Both the position numbers and the translations under genes were made by a program. A stretch of 64,000 bases of DNA from positions 59,311 to 123,310 of the forward strand of contig NZ_FXAN01000032.1 of assembly GCF_900176645.1 (NCBI RefSeq), written 5' to 3'. Under the pieces are notes generated by a model. The model had not been told where the DNA came from. It saw only the letters and a list, made by a program, of their open reading frames with translations, and did not search any database. The DNA comes from Burkholderia singularis. Its GTDB lineage: Bacteria; Pseudomonadota; Gammaproteobacteria; Burkholderiales; Burkholderiaceae. Position 1 is the first letter of the stretch; each line of letters starts with the position of its first letter. This document shows positions 38,469 through 47,763 of the stretch, one piece after another.

Positions 38469-39456
38469 CGCGGCGCTCTGGGCGCTGGCTGTCGCGCTGT
38501 TGTGCGCGGCGGCGGCGCTCGCGCTGTGGCGGCGTGGCCAGACGCATCGGGAGCGCGCGCATGCGGCACGCTTTGTCGACAGCCGGCTTCAGCCGGCGTC
38601 GCGGTCCGGCGCGACGCCGCCGGCCGAACCGAGGCGGGCGGCGGGCACTGGAGGCACTGGGGGCACTGGGGGCGCGACGGGAGCGAAGCCCGTCGAAGGG
38701 TTCGCGCGTTGGCGCGAGCGCGTGGCCGACCAATGGCTCAACGTATCGAGCCGCGCGGGCGTGCCCGAGATCCGCAAGCCGCTGACAGCGTTCGTCGCCG
38801 TCATCGCCGTCGCGGGCTTGTGGGCGGGCATGCGGGGCGGCCTGCTCGCGATGGCCGCGGCTTGGATGGCCGGCGCGGCGGGCGTCGCGTTCTGGCTCGT
38901 CGCGCGAATCAACCGGCGGCGGCTGCGCATCGTGCGCCAGCTGCCGTCGTTTCTCGACGGCATCGTGCGGCTCGTCACGCTCGGCAACAGCGTGCCGGCT
39001 GCGTTCCAGGCGACGCTGCAGACGACCGAGCAGCCGCTGCGCGATTGTCTGGACCACGTGTCGCGGCTGCTGCGCTCGGGCGTCGAGATCGACCGGGCGA
39101 TGTTCCATGTCGCGCGGCTTTACCAGATCGACGAGTTCGAGCTTGTCGGCTCGGTGCTGAAACTGTCGGTGAAGTACGGCGGCCGGGCGGACGTGATGCT
39201 CGACCGGATGGCCGTCTTCATGCGCGATCTCGAGCAGGCCGAGCGGGAGCTTGTCGCGATGTCGGCGGAAACGCGGCTGTCCGCGTGGGTGCTGAGCTTG
39301 CTGCCGGTTGCGCTGGGCGGCTTCGTGATTGCGACCAACCCCGGCTACTTCAGCGCGATGTGGTTCGATCCGACGGGGCGCGAGCTGGTCTATCTCGCGT
39401 TTTTTCTGCAACTCGCCGGCGGCTATTGGCTGTACCGGCTCGCCCGGCTGAGGTGA
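38461..39456 (+). CDS. tadB: Tad inner membrane platform protein TadB
   Basis: A 331-residue type II secretion F-domain protein that, with TadC, forms the inner membrane platform. One N-terminal helix and a Gly-rich linker (GTGGTGGTGG, about residues 61-71) precede two central helices (about 105-150), the T2SSF domain (LPSFLDGIVRLVTLGNSVPA, LRDCLDHVSRLLRSGVEIDR) and two C-terminal helices. The gene overlaps the end of cpaF and is followed by tadC after 5 bases. Confidence 0.92.
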   Translation: MSSAALWALAVALLCAAAALALWRRGQTHRERAHAARFVDSRLQPASRSGATPPAEPRRAAGTGGTGGTGGATGAKPVEGFARWRERVADQWLNVSSRAGVPEIRKPLTAFVAVIAVAGLWAGMRGGLLAMAAAWMAGAAGVAFWLVARINRRRLRIVRQLPSFLDGIVRLVTLGNSVPAAFQATLQTTEQPLRDCLDHVSRLLRSGVEIDRAMFHVARLYQIDEFELVGSVLKLSVKYGGRADVMLDRMAVFMRDLEQAERELVAMSAETRLSAWVLSLLPVALGGFVIATNPGYFSAMWFDPTGRELVYLAFFLQLAGGYWLYRLARLR

Positions 39457-39461
39457 CGACG

Positions 39462-40472
39462 ATGGAGCCCGCTCGCATTGGAGCAATCGCGCTCATGCTG
39501 GGCGCACTCGGCGTGCTGATGCTGGCCGTGCTCGCGGTGCTGCGCGTGCTGCTTGCGCAAAAAAGCGGCCGCACGCTTGCCGATGCGCTCGAGCAGCGCG
39601 CCGCCGCGCTCGAGGCGCTGGCGGCGCGCACGGCGGCGCCGAGCGCGGCGGGGCCGCGCGCGTCCGATGTGCAGCAGGCGCCGGACGGCGGGCATGCGCG
39701 TTTCTCGGCATTGCTCGAGCGGGCCGGCCGGTTCGGAATGCGTCTGCTCGACACGCCGCTCGGCAAGCAGATCGTGGCCGACGAGGATCGATTGCTGCTC
39801 GAGCAATGCGGATACGTCGACGCGCGCACGCGCGGCATTTTTCTGAGCGCGCGGATCGGCTGCGCGTTGGGCGTGCCGATCATCGTGATGCTGATCGGCG
39901 GCGCCCGGGTCCACAAATATCTGGTTGCGTCGATCGCACTGTCGGCGATCGTCGGCTTCATGCTGCCGAAGCTTTACGTGCAGCGCCGCGCGGCGGCGCG
40001 GCGCCAGGCCGTCGTCGACGAGATGCCGCTGCTCGTCGACATGCTCAGGCTGTTGCAGGGCGTTGGGCTGTCGCTCGATCAAAGCATCCAGGTCGTCACC
40101 AACGATTTCAAGGGGATGCTGCCCGTGCTGTCGTCGGAGCTTGCGATCGCGCAGCGGCAATTCGTCGCGGGCCGCACACGCGAGCAGTCGCTGCAGCGGC
40201 TGGCAAGCGGCTTCGACAACGAGGATCTGCGCGCGATCGTGCGTTTGCTGATCCAGGTCGACAAGCACGGCGGCGCGGTGCAGGAGCCGCTCAAGCAATT
40301 CGGCGACCGCCTGCGCGAAGTGCGCCGCGCGATGCTGCGTGAGCGCATCGGCCGCCTCACCGTGAAGATGACGGGCGTGATGATTGTCACGCTGCTGCCC
40401 GCGCTGTTCATCGTGACGGCCGGGCCGGGGATGCTGGCCGTGATGCATGCGCTCGCGGGCGTGCATCGCTAG
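39462..40472 (+). CDS. tadC: Tad inner membrane platform protein TadC
   Basis: A 336-residue T2SSF-domain protein, partner of TadB. It has an N-terminal helix (IGAIALMLGALGVLMLAVLA), a cytoplasmic stretch, two central helices (about 128-172), the F-domain (ARRQAVVDEMPLLVDMLRLL and EQSLQRLASGFDNEDLRAIV) and a C-terminal helix (MIVTLLPALFIVTAGPGML). ATG 39462 lies 5 bases after the tadB stop. Confidence 0.92.
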   Translation: MEPARIGAIALMLGALGVLMLAVLAVLRVLLAQKSGRTLADALEQRAAALEALAARTAAPSAAGPRASDVQQAPDGGHARFSALLERAGRFGMRLLDTPLGKQIVADEDRLLLEQCGYVDARTRGIFLSARIGCALGVPIIVMLIGGARVHKYLVASIALSAIVGFMLPKLYVQRRAAARRQAVVDEMPLLVDMLRLLQGVGLSLDQSIQVVTNDFKGMLPVLSSELAIAQRQFVAGRTREQSLQRLASGFDNEDLRAIVRLLIQVDKHGGAVQEPLKQFGDRLREVRRAMLRERIGRLTVKMTGVMIVTLLPALFIVTAGPGMLAVMHALAGVHR

Positions 40473-40495
40473 CGGGCAACGAAGGAAGGAATCAC

Positions 40496-41401
40496 ATGGA
40501 ACGAGCGGGTTTTTCGACGGCGATGGCGGCACTGGCGGCGTGCACGCTGCTGCTCGGTGCATGCGCGTTCAAGGAATCGGGATACGGGATCGGCGCGCAG
40601 GCCGAGCGTGCCGCGCTGATGCAGGCCGCGGCCGACAAGAGCGCGCCTCCCGATACGCCCGGCATGTATCTCGGCCTGATTGGCCGGATGCAGGCGCAGG
40701 GGCTCTATTACGCATCGCTCGCGCATATCGACGCTTATGAGAAGCAGTATGGCGCATCGCCCGACACGATCCTGCTGCGCGCGGATGCGTTGCGCGCGAC
40801 CGATCAGCCGGCCGCGAGCGCCGTTGCATACCGGCAGTTGCTCGACACGCCGCTCGCGTCGCGCGGCCATCGCGGGCTGGGGCTGCTCGCCGGCGCGTCG
40901 GGCGATTTCGAGCGCGCGTCGCAAGAGCTTGCGCAGGCGGTGGCGCTCGCGCCCACCGATGCGCCGACGCTGTCCGATCTCGCCTATGCGCGCATGCGCA
41001 GCGGCGACGTGACGGGCGCGCGCGTGCCGTTGATGAAGGCGGCGGAACTCGATCAGCACAATTCGAAGATCCTGAGCAATCTCGCGCTTTTTCTGCTTGC
41101 GACGGGACAAACGCGTGAAGCGCTTGGGCTGATGGATCAACAGAAGTTGCCGAGCGCCGTGCGCACCGAAATTCGTAGCGATGCGGCGAAGATCGCCGCC
41201 GCCGCGCGAGTGCGGCAGCGCAATTTGACGCGGCCGGGCAGCGCGCAGGCGGCAAGCGCGGCAGGTACGGCGGGATCGGCGAATGCGTCGAGCGCGCCGG
41301 CCGCGGGCGGATCTGCGGCAGCGGCCAATGATGCTGTGCCCGTGGCGGTGGCCGCGGGGCTGGAGCCGGCGGCGGCGCCCGCGCGCCAGCACTCGCAATA
41401 A
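40496..41401 (+). CDS. tadD: TadD-like TPR lipoprotein
   Basis: A 301-residue lipoprotein with lipobox LLGAC (residues 18-22) and tetratricopeptide repeats (about 80-230: DTILLRADALRATDQPAASA, GHRGLGLLAGASGDFERASQ, APTLSDLAYARMRSGDVTGA). The C-terminal 80 residues are Ala/Ser/Gly-rich. TadD-type lipoproteins help assemble or locate the secretin; position between tadC and the tadG-like gene supports this role. Confidence 0.85.
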   Translation: MERAGFSTAMAALAACTLLLGACAFKESGYGIGAQAERAALMQAAADKSAPPDTPGMYLGLIGRMQAQGLYYASLAHIDAYEKQYGASPDTILLRADALRATDQPAASAVAYRQLLDTPLASRGHRGLGLLAGASGDFERASQELAQAVALAPTDAPTLSDLAYARMRSGDVTGARVPLMKAAELDQHNSKILSNLALFLLATGQTREALGLMDQQKLPSAVRTEIRSDAAKIAAAARVRQRNLTRPGSAQAASAAGTAGSANASSAPAAGGSAAAANDAVPVAVAAGLEPAAAPARQHSQ

Positions 41402-41422
41402 CAGACGTTTTACGGAGTCGAT

Positions 41423-41815
41423 ATGACGACGCATGACCCCATCCAGATTCCGGCTGCCGGTTCGTCAAGCGGGCGGCCGGTCCGCGCGGCGTTCGCATTT
41501 GCCTTGGCCGGCGCGCTCGCGTGCGTGACCGCCGCGACAGCCGCGCACGCGCAAGTGCCGCAATCCGCCGCGCCCGATGCATCGGAGGTCGGCCACGCGA
41601 CGCAGGCGTGGGCCGAGCTTCAGCGCAGCAACCGCGAGGCCGCCGCGTCGCAGCCGCTGCTGGGCGACGCGGCGTCGCACGCTTACCGGCGTTACATCGA
41701 TTCGTTCAAGACGAAGATTCCGCCGTTTTATGGCTCGGCCGCAGGGATGGGGCATGGGAGCAGCGGTGGTGGAGGCGCGAATTATCTGTTGACGCCGACA
41801 TCGGGATCGCAGTGA
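41423..41815 (+). CDS. DUF3613 family exported protein
   Basis: A 130-residue protein with a long N-terminal signal (hydrophobic core about 24-38, then AAHAQ) and the short DUF3613 core GHATQAWAELQRSNREAAAS, then LLGDAASHAYRRYIDSFKTK. A Gly-rich tail ends it. The family is found in Tad loci of beta-proteobacteria; its role is unknown. Its stop overlaps a possible GTG start of the next gene. Confidence 0.78.
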   Translation: MTTHDPIQIPAAGSSSGRPVRAAFAFALAGALACVTAATAAHAQVPQSAAPDASEVGHATQAWAELQRSNREAAASQPLLGDAASHAYRRYIDSFKTKIPPFYGSAAGMGHGSSGGGGANYLLTPTSGSQ

Positions 41816-41847
41816 TAGAGCAATGCCGTGACGCAGCGAGGAAACGC

Positions 41848-43689
41848 ATGCCGTTAGCCCATCGTCCATTCGAGCGCTCGCCGCGTGTTCGCCCGCCCGC
41901 GCACGCAACGCCGGCGCGCCAGCGCGGCTCGTTTGCCGTCGCCGCGGTGGCATGGCTGCTGGTTGCGATCGCCACGCTCGGCGCGATCGATATTGGCCAT
42001 GTGTTTTTCGTGCGCCGCGACTTGCAGAAAGTCGCGGATATGGCGGCGATCGCAGCCGCACAACGCATCGTCAACGATGCGTGTACCGAGCCGGCCAAGG
42101 CAGCGGCCAGTAATGCGGCGGCCAACGGTTTCGATCCGGCTGCGTCCGGCAACACGCTGGTTGCGCCCGTGTGCGGCCGCTGGGACCCGCAGCGCTTTCC
42201 CAGCGTGCAAGGCTATTTCGTCGCGCAGGTCGAGCCTTTGAACGCGGTGCAGGTGACGGTGGAGCAGGACGTGCCGTTTTTCTTCGTCGGCCCCAGGCGC
42301 ACGCTGTCCGCGACGTCGATCGCGAAAGCCACCAACACCGATCAGTTCACGGTCGGCACGACGCTCGCGAGCCTGCAGGGAGGTCTCGTCAACGGCTTGC
42401 TCGGCGCGTTGCTGCATACGAATCTGAGTCTGACGGTGGGGGCGTATCAGGCGCTCGCGGCCACGCAGATCAAGATCAGCGATTTGGTGGTGGCAGCGAA
42501 CGTCACGACCGTCGATGCGCTGCTGAATACGCAGATTACGGCCGCTCAGTTCATGCAACTGATGATCGACGCGCTGACGAGGACGCAGGTCGTCAATGCA
42601 AGCCGGCAGATCAGTCTCGACGCGATGCAGTCGATGCTTTCGGCGGGCATCGGCGGCGGCAATCTGATCAATCTCGGCAGCCGGCCGGGCGCGCCCGGCG
42701 TGATTTCGCTCGGCCTGTCCGACAAGCAGGCCGCGCTCGACGCGAAGGTCAATCTGTTCGACATGCTGATGGTCGCGGCCGAGGTCGGTCAAGCCGGGCA
42801 GCCGGCGATCAATGTGCCGGTTGGCTTGAATCTGGGCATAGTCCACGCGACGCTGAATCTGCAGATCAACACGCCGCCGTCGATCGCGCTCGGCGAGGCC
42901 GGAATCGATCCGGCGACGGGCGATTGGCGCACGCAGACAAGCAATGCAATGGTTCGGCTTTATTTGGATATCGCGCTTGATACTGAGCACAATCAAATAT
43001 CGGCAGGATTGTTGGCGCCGGTCTTGAGTTTGCTGCAGTTTCTCTTGGGCAATTTGGTGCAGATCTCGGTGCATGTGCCGATAGTCTTGGAGGTTTCGAC
43101 GGGCCGGGCGTGGCTGGAACAGACGAATTGCGAATCCACTGCTTCGGCAAGCACGGCAGTCGTTGGCGTGCAGCCCGGGCTGGCGAACCTCTGCATTGGA
43201 CAATTGCCGTCTGGCGATCCCAATACATCGCTGAACTCCGTCTGCAGCCAACCCACGACGATTTTGTCGTTGGGCGTGTTGCATGGTCGCAAGCTGATCG
43301 AACTCAAGACGAAGGGCACTCAATTGCCCGTCGAAACGCCGCAATCCGACGCGGTGAAGCTCACGTTTAATGGCGTCACGGGCGATGCGGACGATTATCA
43401 GTCCGCCAATTCAAACGCCGTGGGTTCGCAGCTCGCGAACGCGTTGTCGCAGCTTGCGTCGTCATGGTCGCAGCCGAAGGGGCTTGACATATCGATCCTC
43501 GACGCGTCTCTTCCTCTCGAATTCATCCTCAATCCGCTCCTCAATCTACTGACCGGCGTTCTCACGCCGATTCTTGGCGCACTCGACCAGGTGGTCGTCC
43601 CGCTGCTGAATCTGCTGGGCGTGCAGGTCGGCGTTGCGACGGTCCATAACGAGGCACTGACCTGCGGCGCCGCGCAAACGGTTTACTGA
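41848..43689 (+). CDS. tadG: TadG-like pilus assembly protein
   Basis: A 613-residue protein of the TadG type. The N-terminal anchor reads RQRGSFAVAAVAWLLVAIAT, followed by GHVFFVRRDLQKVADMAAIA, the hallmark of TadG-like proteins; a long extracytoplasmic part follows. The start ATG 41848 has GAGGAA at good distance. A GTG at 41812, overlapping the previous stop, is an alternative that adds 12 residues. There is no von Willebrand A motif, unlike some TadG proteins. It probably anchors the pilus assembly at the inner membrane. Confidence 0.82.
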   Translation: MPLAHRPFERSPRVRPPAHATPARQRGSFAVAAVAWLLVAIATLGAIDIGHVFFVRRDLQKVADMAAIAAAQRIVNDACTEPAKAAASNAAANGFDPAASGNTLVAPVCGRWDPQRFPSVQGYFVAQVEPLNAVQVTVEQDVPFFFVGPRRTLSATSIAKATNTDQFTVGTTLASLQGGLVNGLLGALLHTNLSLTVGAYQALAATQIKISDLVVAANVTTVDALLNTQITAAQFMQLMIDALTRTQVVNASRQISLDAMQSMLSAGIGGGNLINLGSRPGAPGVISLGLSDKQAALDAKVNLFDMLMVAAEVGQAGQPAINVPVGLNLGIVHATLNLQINTPPSIALGEAGIDPATGDWRTQTSNAMVRLYLDIALDTEHNQISAGLLAPVLSLLQFLLGNLVQISVHVPIVLEVSTGRAWLEQTNCESTASASTAVVGVQPGLANLCIGQLPSGDPNTSLNSVCSQPTTILSLGVLHGRKLIELKTKGTQLPVETPQSDAVKLTFNGVTGDADDYQSANSNAVGSQLANALSQLASSWSQPKGLDISILDASLPLEFILNPLLNLLTGVLTPILGALDQVVVPLLNLLGVQVGVATVHNEALTCGAAQTVY

Positions 43690-43707
43690 ATTGATTCACA
43701 TATAACG

Positions 43708-45096
43708 ATGAGAAACGCGAACGCAATCGAAGGACTCGACCTCTACGTGTGGGAGGGCAAGGCCGACATCGTCGAGCGGGTCGCGCGCTGCATGTCGAGC
43801 TTCGACGTCGAGGTGATCCGCGCGGACAATGCAACGCTTTCGCCCGAGCGCACGGCGCTGCGCCCGTCGCTTGCGATCATCAGCGTCACGATGATCGAAA
43901 ACGGCTCGGCGTTCCTGCGCTCGTGGCAGGCGGACATGGGCATGCCGGTGATCTGGGTGGGCTCGGCGCGCGATCACGATCCGTCGCAGTATCCGCCCGA
44001 GTACTCGCATATCTTGCCGCTCGATTTCACGGGCGCGGAGTTGCGCGCGATGATTTCGAAGCTCGCGGTGCAGCTTCGCGCGCATGCGGCGCAGACGCTT
44101 GCGCCGACGACGCTCATCGCGCATTCGGAATGCATGCAGACGCTGCTGCAGGAAGTCGACACGTTCGCCGATTGCGATACGAACGTGCTGTTGCACGGCG
44201 AGACGGGCGTCGGCAAGGAGCGGATCGCGCAGCTTCTGCACGAAAAGCATTCGCGCTATTCGCAAGGCGAGTTCGTTGCCGTCAACTGTGGCGCGATTCC
44301 CGACGGCCTGTTCGAATCGCTGTTCTTCGGGCATGCGAAAGGGTCGTTTACGGGCGCGATCGGCACGCACAAGGGCTATTTCGAGCAGGCGGCGGGCGGC
44401 ACGCTGTTTCTCGACGAAGTCGCGGACCTGCCGCTTTATCAGCAGGTCAAGCTGCTGCGCGTGCTCGAGGACGGCGCGGTGCTGAGAATCGGCGCGACGG
44501 CGCCCGTCAAGGTCGATTTCCGGCTCGTCGCGGCGAGCAATAAAAAGCTGCCGCAGCTCGTGAAGGACGGCCTGTTTCGCGCGGATCTCTATTACCGGCT
44601 CGCGGTGATCGAGTTGAACATTCCGTCGCTCGAGGAGCGGGGCGCCGTCGACAAGATCGCGCTCTTCAAGACGTTCGTCGCGTCGGTGGTCGGCGACGCA
44701 CGGCTTGCCGAGCTTCCGGAGTTGCCTTACTGGCTTGCCGAGTCCGTTGCCGATTCGTATTTTCCCGGCAATGTGCGGGAATTGCGCAACCTCGCGGAGC
44801 GCGTCGGCGTGACGGTCAGGCAGACGGGCGGCTGGGACACCGCGCGGCTGCAACGGCTCGTCGCGCATGCGCGCCGGGCGCAGCCGGTGCCGGCCGAGAG
44901 CGCGGCGGACGTGTTCGTCGATCGCAGCAAGTGGGATATGGCCGAGCGCAGCCGCGTGATCGCCGCGCTCGATGCGAACGGATGGCGCCGTCAGGATACC
45001 GCGCAGCACCTTGGAATCAGCCGCAAGGTGCTGTGGGAGAAGATGCGCAAATATCAGATTTTTGACGAAGAACCCGAAACCCGCGAAAGCGAATGA
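43708..45096 (+). CDS. Sigma-54-dependent transcriptional activator with degenerate receiver
   Basis: A 462-residue enhancer-binding protein. Residues 1-125 look like a receiver fold, but the phospho-acceptor region reads [14 protein letters not shown] without the usual aspartate. The AAA+ domain (about 135-365) has Walker A GETGVGKE (164-171), Walker [13 protein letters not shown], and the sigma-54 contact loop as GSFTGA (212-217) in place of GAFTGA. A Fis-type helix-turn-helix ends it ([20 protein letters not shown]). It directly follows the tad genes and is the only sigma-54 activator in the window, so it is the candidate regulator of the promoter at 31552-31567. Confidence 0.92.
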   Translation: MRNANAIEGLDLYVWEGKADIVERVARCMSSFDVEVIRADNATLSPERTALRPSLAIISVTMIENGSAFLRSWQADMGMPVIWVGSARDHDPSQYPPEYSHILPLDFTGAELRAMISKLAVQLRAHAAQTLAPTTLIAHSECMQTLLQEVDTFADCDTNVLLHGETGVGKERIAQLLHEKHSRYSQGEFVAVNCGAIPDGLFESLFFGHAKGSFTGAIGTHKGYFEQAAGGTLFLDEVADLPLYQQVKLLRVLEDGAVLRIGATAPVKVDFRLVAASNKKLPQLVKDGLFRADLYYRLAVIELNIPSLEERGAVDKIALFKTFVASVVGDARLAELPELPYWLAESVADSYFPGNVRELRNLAERVGVTVRQTGGWDTARLQRLVAHARRAQPVPAESAADVFVDRSKWDMAERSRVIAALDANGWRRQDTAQHLGISRKVLWEKMRKYQIFDEEPETRESE

Positions 45097-45250
45097 TCGG
45101 GCGCTCGCGCCGGCAAACGCGAAATTGCCGAAATGGTGGCGCAAATACGATGCAGCTGGCCGTGGAGGCCGGTTGGCGGCGTGCGATGGCCGGTCATGCG
45201 CCGGTGTTTGGTGCGGTGGCGTGAGACGCGACGCAGGGGCGAGACGCGGC

Positions 45251-45282
45251 AAAAAGCAAGCCGGCCACGGCTTGCTTTTTTT
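45251..45282. terminator. Bidirectional terminator between the sigma-54 activator and hfq2
   Basis: A 13-bp stem (45251-45263 with 45268-45280) with a 4-base loop, A5 on the left and a T7 run on the right. It serves the convergent genes on both sides. Confidence 0.85.
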
Positions 45283-45307
45283 CAGCGCGACGGGGTTCGA
45301 TCAGCGC

Positions 45308-45835
45308 TTATTGGCCGTCGGTCGGGCCGAGCGAACGCCGGCGGCGCGTAACGATCACGGGGCCGCTCGTATTGCGCTCCGACGTGGACGGGGTCGTCAC
45401 ACCTTCTTGCGGTTCGCGCGGCATGCCGTAATCGCGCGGTTCGCGGGGCTCGCGCGGCTCGCGGGAGTAGAAACTGTCGCCGCGCTGCTCGCGATGGCCG
45501 CCGTGCGAACCGTAAGGGCCGTGGCCGCCGCCTTCGCGCCCGCCAGGCCGGCCGCCGCCGTGGCTGCCTCCGCCGCCGTGGCCGCCACCCGTGCGCGGGC
45601 CACGCGGCCCGCCTGGGCGGGAGCCGCCCGTATCGAGCTGGATCGTCGAGATCGCGCGTTTATAGATGCCTTGCAGGCCGACGGGCGTGCGCAGCATCAC
45701 CAAGTACTGATCGAACGATTCAATGCATCCCGTCAGGCGAATGCCGTTGACAAGATAAATTTCGACGCGCTTGCGTTCCTTGCGCGCGGCATTGATGAAA
45801 TCGTTTTGCGGATGGGATTCTGCAGGATTGGCCAT
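45308..45835 (-). CDS. hfq2: RNA chaperone Hfq2 with glycine-rich tail
   Basis: A second Hfq-type RNA chaperone like the Hfq2 described in Burkholderia. The Sm1 motif is in [20 protein letters not shown] and [19 protein letters not shown]. The Sm2 motif reads YKRAIST in place of the canonical YKHAIST. After about residue 72 comes a 100-residue Gly/Arg/His/Pro-rich tail with repeats of EPRE, so at 175 residues it is more than twice the size of E. coli Hfq (102 has only a short tail). Tails like this are disordered and may bind RNA. Confidence 0.92.
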   Translation of the reverse strand: MANPAESHPQNDFINAARKERKRVEIYLVNGIRLTGCIESFDQYLVMLRTPVGLQGIYKRAISTIQLDTGGSRPGGPRGPRTGGGHGGGGSHGGGRPGGREGGGHGPYGSHGGHREQRGDSFYSREPREPREPRDYGMPREPQEGVTTPSTSERNTSGPVIVTRRRRSLGPTDGQ

Positions 45836-46150
45836 TCAAAAGCGGCAGATGCCGGCGTTAAATAAGAGTTATGCGTTTCGCCGCATGCGAGTTTTCACAG
45901 CGTATGGCGGGATTTTACCCTGTTCGAAGGCGACGCGTGCGCGAGCGTTTGTGTCCAACCGTTACCCACTATAGACGGTTCGGCCCGTTTGTGCGACGCG
46001 GCCGATCGGCCAACGTGCGTTTCGGCGGCCTCTGACACCATTTCGTTACGTTGCGTTACAGCGCTCGTACATCCGTTGCACCTGTTGACGTCCGGGCTCG
46101 CTAGAGTACTGGCATCGAGCCGGCCGACGCCGGCGAACCGAGGTGACAAC
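45836..46150. other. Intergenic region between hfq2 and the His/Asp-rich protein gene
   Basis: Divergent promoter region of 315 bases without a gene. On the plus strand TTGACG (46085-46090) and TACTGG (46107-46112) are 16 bases apart, a weak candidate promoter for the gene at 46151. Confidence 0.4.
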
Positions 46151-46426
46151 ATGAAAAAAATGCTGACCATGACGCTGCTGGCGAGCGTCGCGCTGGGCGC
46201 GTCGGCGGGCGCGATGGCGGGCGTGGATCTGTCGATCGGGCTCGGCCTGCCGGCTGCGCCGGTCTACGTCGCGCCGCAACCAGTGTATGTCGCGCCGCAG
46301 CCCGCCGTCGTCGCTTATCCGGCATACGGCGGCTACTGGCGCGGCGATGAGGGCGATGACGATCACGAGCGCTGGGAGCATTACCGCAAGCACTGGCGTA
46401 AGCGGCATCATCACGACGACGATTGA
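46151..46426 (+). CDS. Small secreted His/Asp-rich protein
   Basis: A 91-residue protein with a clear signal peptide (MKKMLTMTLLASVALGASAG, cleavage near AMA). The mature part has two copies of VYVAPQP, a Tyr/Gly stretch, and a charged C-terminus rich in His, Arg and Asp (HYRKHWRKRHHHDDD). Similar small exported proteins are common in Burkholderia. The His/Asp end could bind metal, but this is only suggested by composition. AGGTGACAAC precedes the ATG. Confidence 0.78.
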   Translation: MKKMLTMTLLASVALGASAGAMAGVDLSIGLGLPAAPVYVAPQPVYVAPQPAVVAYPAYGGYWRGDEGDDDHERWEHYRKHWRKRHHHDDD

Positions 46427-46608
46427 GCCGCAGCCCGAATGCGCCGCGACCGGGCCCGGCCGCGGCGTCAGCCGCCGGCCGGCTGGCAGGCCGCGTCGAG
46501 CCGCCGGTGTGCGGTATCGGCCGGTAAAAACGCGCGTCGGGCCCGCGCCGTTTGGCGTGCGCGCTTCTGTCATCGATCGGTGGCAGGGTGGACGGCACGA
46601 TGCGCCGC

Positions 46609-47625
46609 TCAGAAGTGATAGTCCGGATTTTTGGAATCAAATTCGGAATCGCCTAGTGATTTCGGTGTGATTTTCTCGAATATCACGCGCTCGAATATTC
46701 GCCCGTCGTTGTCATACGATTCGACGGTACGAAAATAGGGCTGCCGCAGATCGAGGCCGAGCGTCGCCCGTTTTGCATAAAACGGCGGACGGCCCGGGGT
46801 TTCGTAGGTAAGCGCGATGACGCGCACGCCGCCGATCGTTTTCGCTTCGATGCGCGTGGGTTTTTGCACGCCCGCGTCACGATATTTTCGCGCTTCGCTC
46901 AGATAAAGATTCGCGATGAATTCGGTGCCGAGATCGCGCACCTGATGGTTCGATTGCGCGCGGGCGAGCGTGCCGTCGAGCGCCGTCCACATCGGCAGCT
47001 TGCCGAGCAGCCCGCCGAGGTGCCCGTACATCTCGTCGGCGCGCTTGGTCGAATCGTAGATCACTTCCTGGCCGCCGTGCGCGCCGTCCGGCAACCATTT
47101 CGCATAGACGCGCAGCGGCTCGCGCGTCACCTTGACAAGCATGTGATCGGGCTTGTCCGACCATTTGCCGTCGATGCGTTCCTGCCGCAGCATTGTAAAT
47201 TCGTATGACGGATAGCCGATCGGCCCCGCCGCGATGTAGTCCGGCACTGCTTGCGGATCGAGCGACTGGAACAGCGCGGTGAGCGTCGCGTCGTCGAGCT
47301 TCTCGAGCGCACCTTGGCGTGCGGCGGCGCGCAACCCGCGCGCTTGCTGGCTGGCGGGCAGCGTTGCCAATTTCGCCAACTCGGCAGGCAGTGCCGCTGC
47401 CGCGCCGGCTTCGGCGGCGGCCGGCGCCGCAGCCGCTTCGCGTGTTTCGTGCGGCTGGGCTTGTGTGGGCCGAGGGCCGTCCGGCAAGCCCAGCCACAGC
47501 GCGGCAAACGCCGCGGCGTTCGCGCAGAGCCGCGCAACCTGCGCCACTCGCGCCACCGGCTGCCACGGCGATCGCGGCCGATGCGTCGGCGCGCAGCCGA
47601 TGCGGTAATCATTGAGTCTCTTCAT
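46609..47625 (-). CDS. DUF1571 family protein
   Basis: A 338-residue protein with an N-terminal hydrophobic segment (about 26-46) after a basic stretch, so probably exported or membrane-anchored, then an Ala-rich linker (about 60-100) and a DUF1571 domain from about residue 140 (YEFTMLRQERIDGKWSDKPD, MLVKVTREPLRVYAKWLPDG, GQEVIYDSTKRADEMYGHLG). The family resembles lipoprotein-carrier-like beta folds, but no function is known. It is the gene directly downstream of fadD on the same strand, 138 bases away. Confidence 0.82.
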   Translation of the reverse strand: MKRLNDYRIGCAPTHRPRSPWQPVARVAQVARLCANAAAFAALWLGLPDGPRPTQAQPHETREAAAAPAAAEAGAAAALPAELAKLATLPASQQARGLRAAARQGALEKLDDATLTALFQSLDPQAVPDYIAAGPIGYPSYEFTMLRQERIDGKWSDKPDHMLVKVTREPLRVYAKWLPDGAHGGQEVIYDSTKRADEMYGHLGGLLGKLPMWTALDGTLARAQSNHQVRDLGTEFIANLYLSEARKYRDAGVQKPTRIEAKTIGGVRVIALTYETPGRPPFYAKRATLGLDLRQPYFRTVESYDNDGRIFERVIFEKITPKSLGDSEFDSKNPDYHF

Positions 47626-47763
47626 GAATATCCGGTTCGTTTCGAGCCAAGCCGCTCAGAGTCCGCAGGCAGGCCTTTCGTGCCCCGAACGGCATATTGC
47701 CGGGCGAAGGTGCCGCGGCCAAAGCACGAGCGGGCGCGCGCCGTTTCCGCGTGACGGGCGCGC

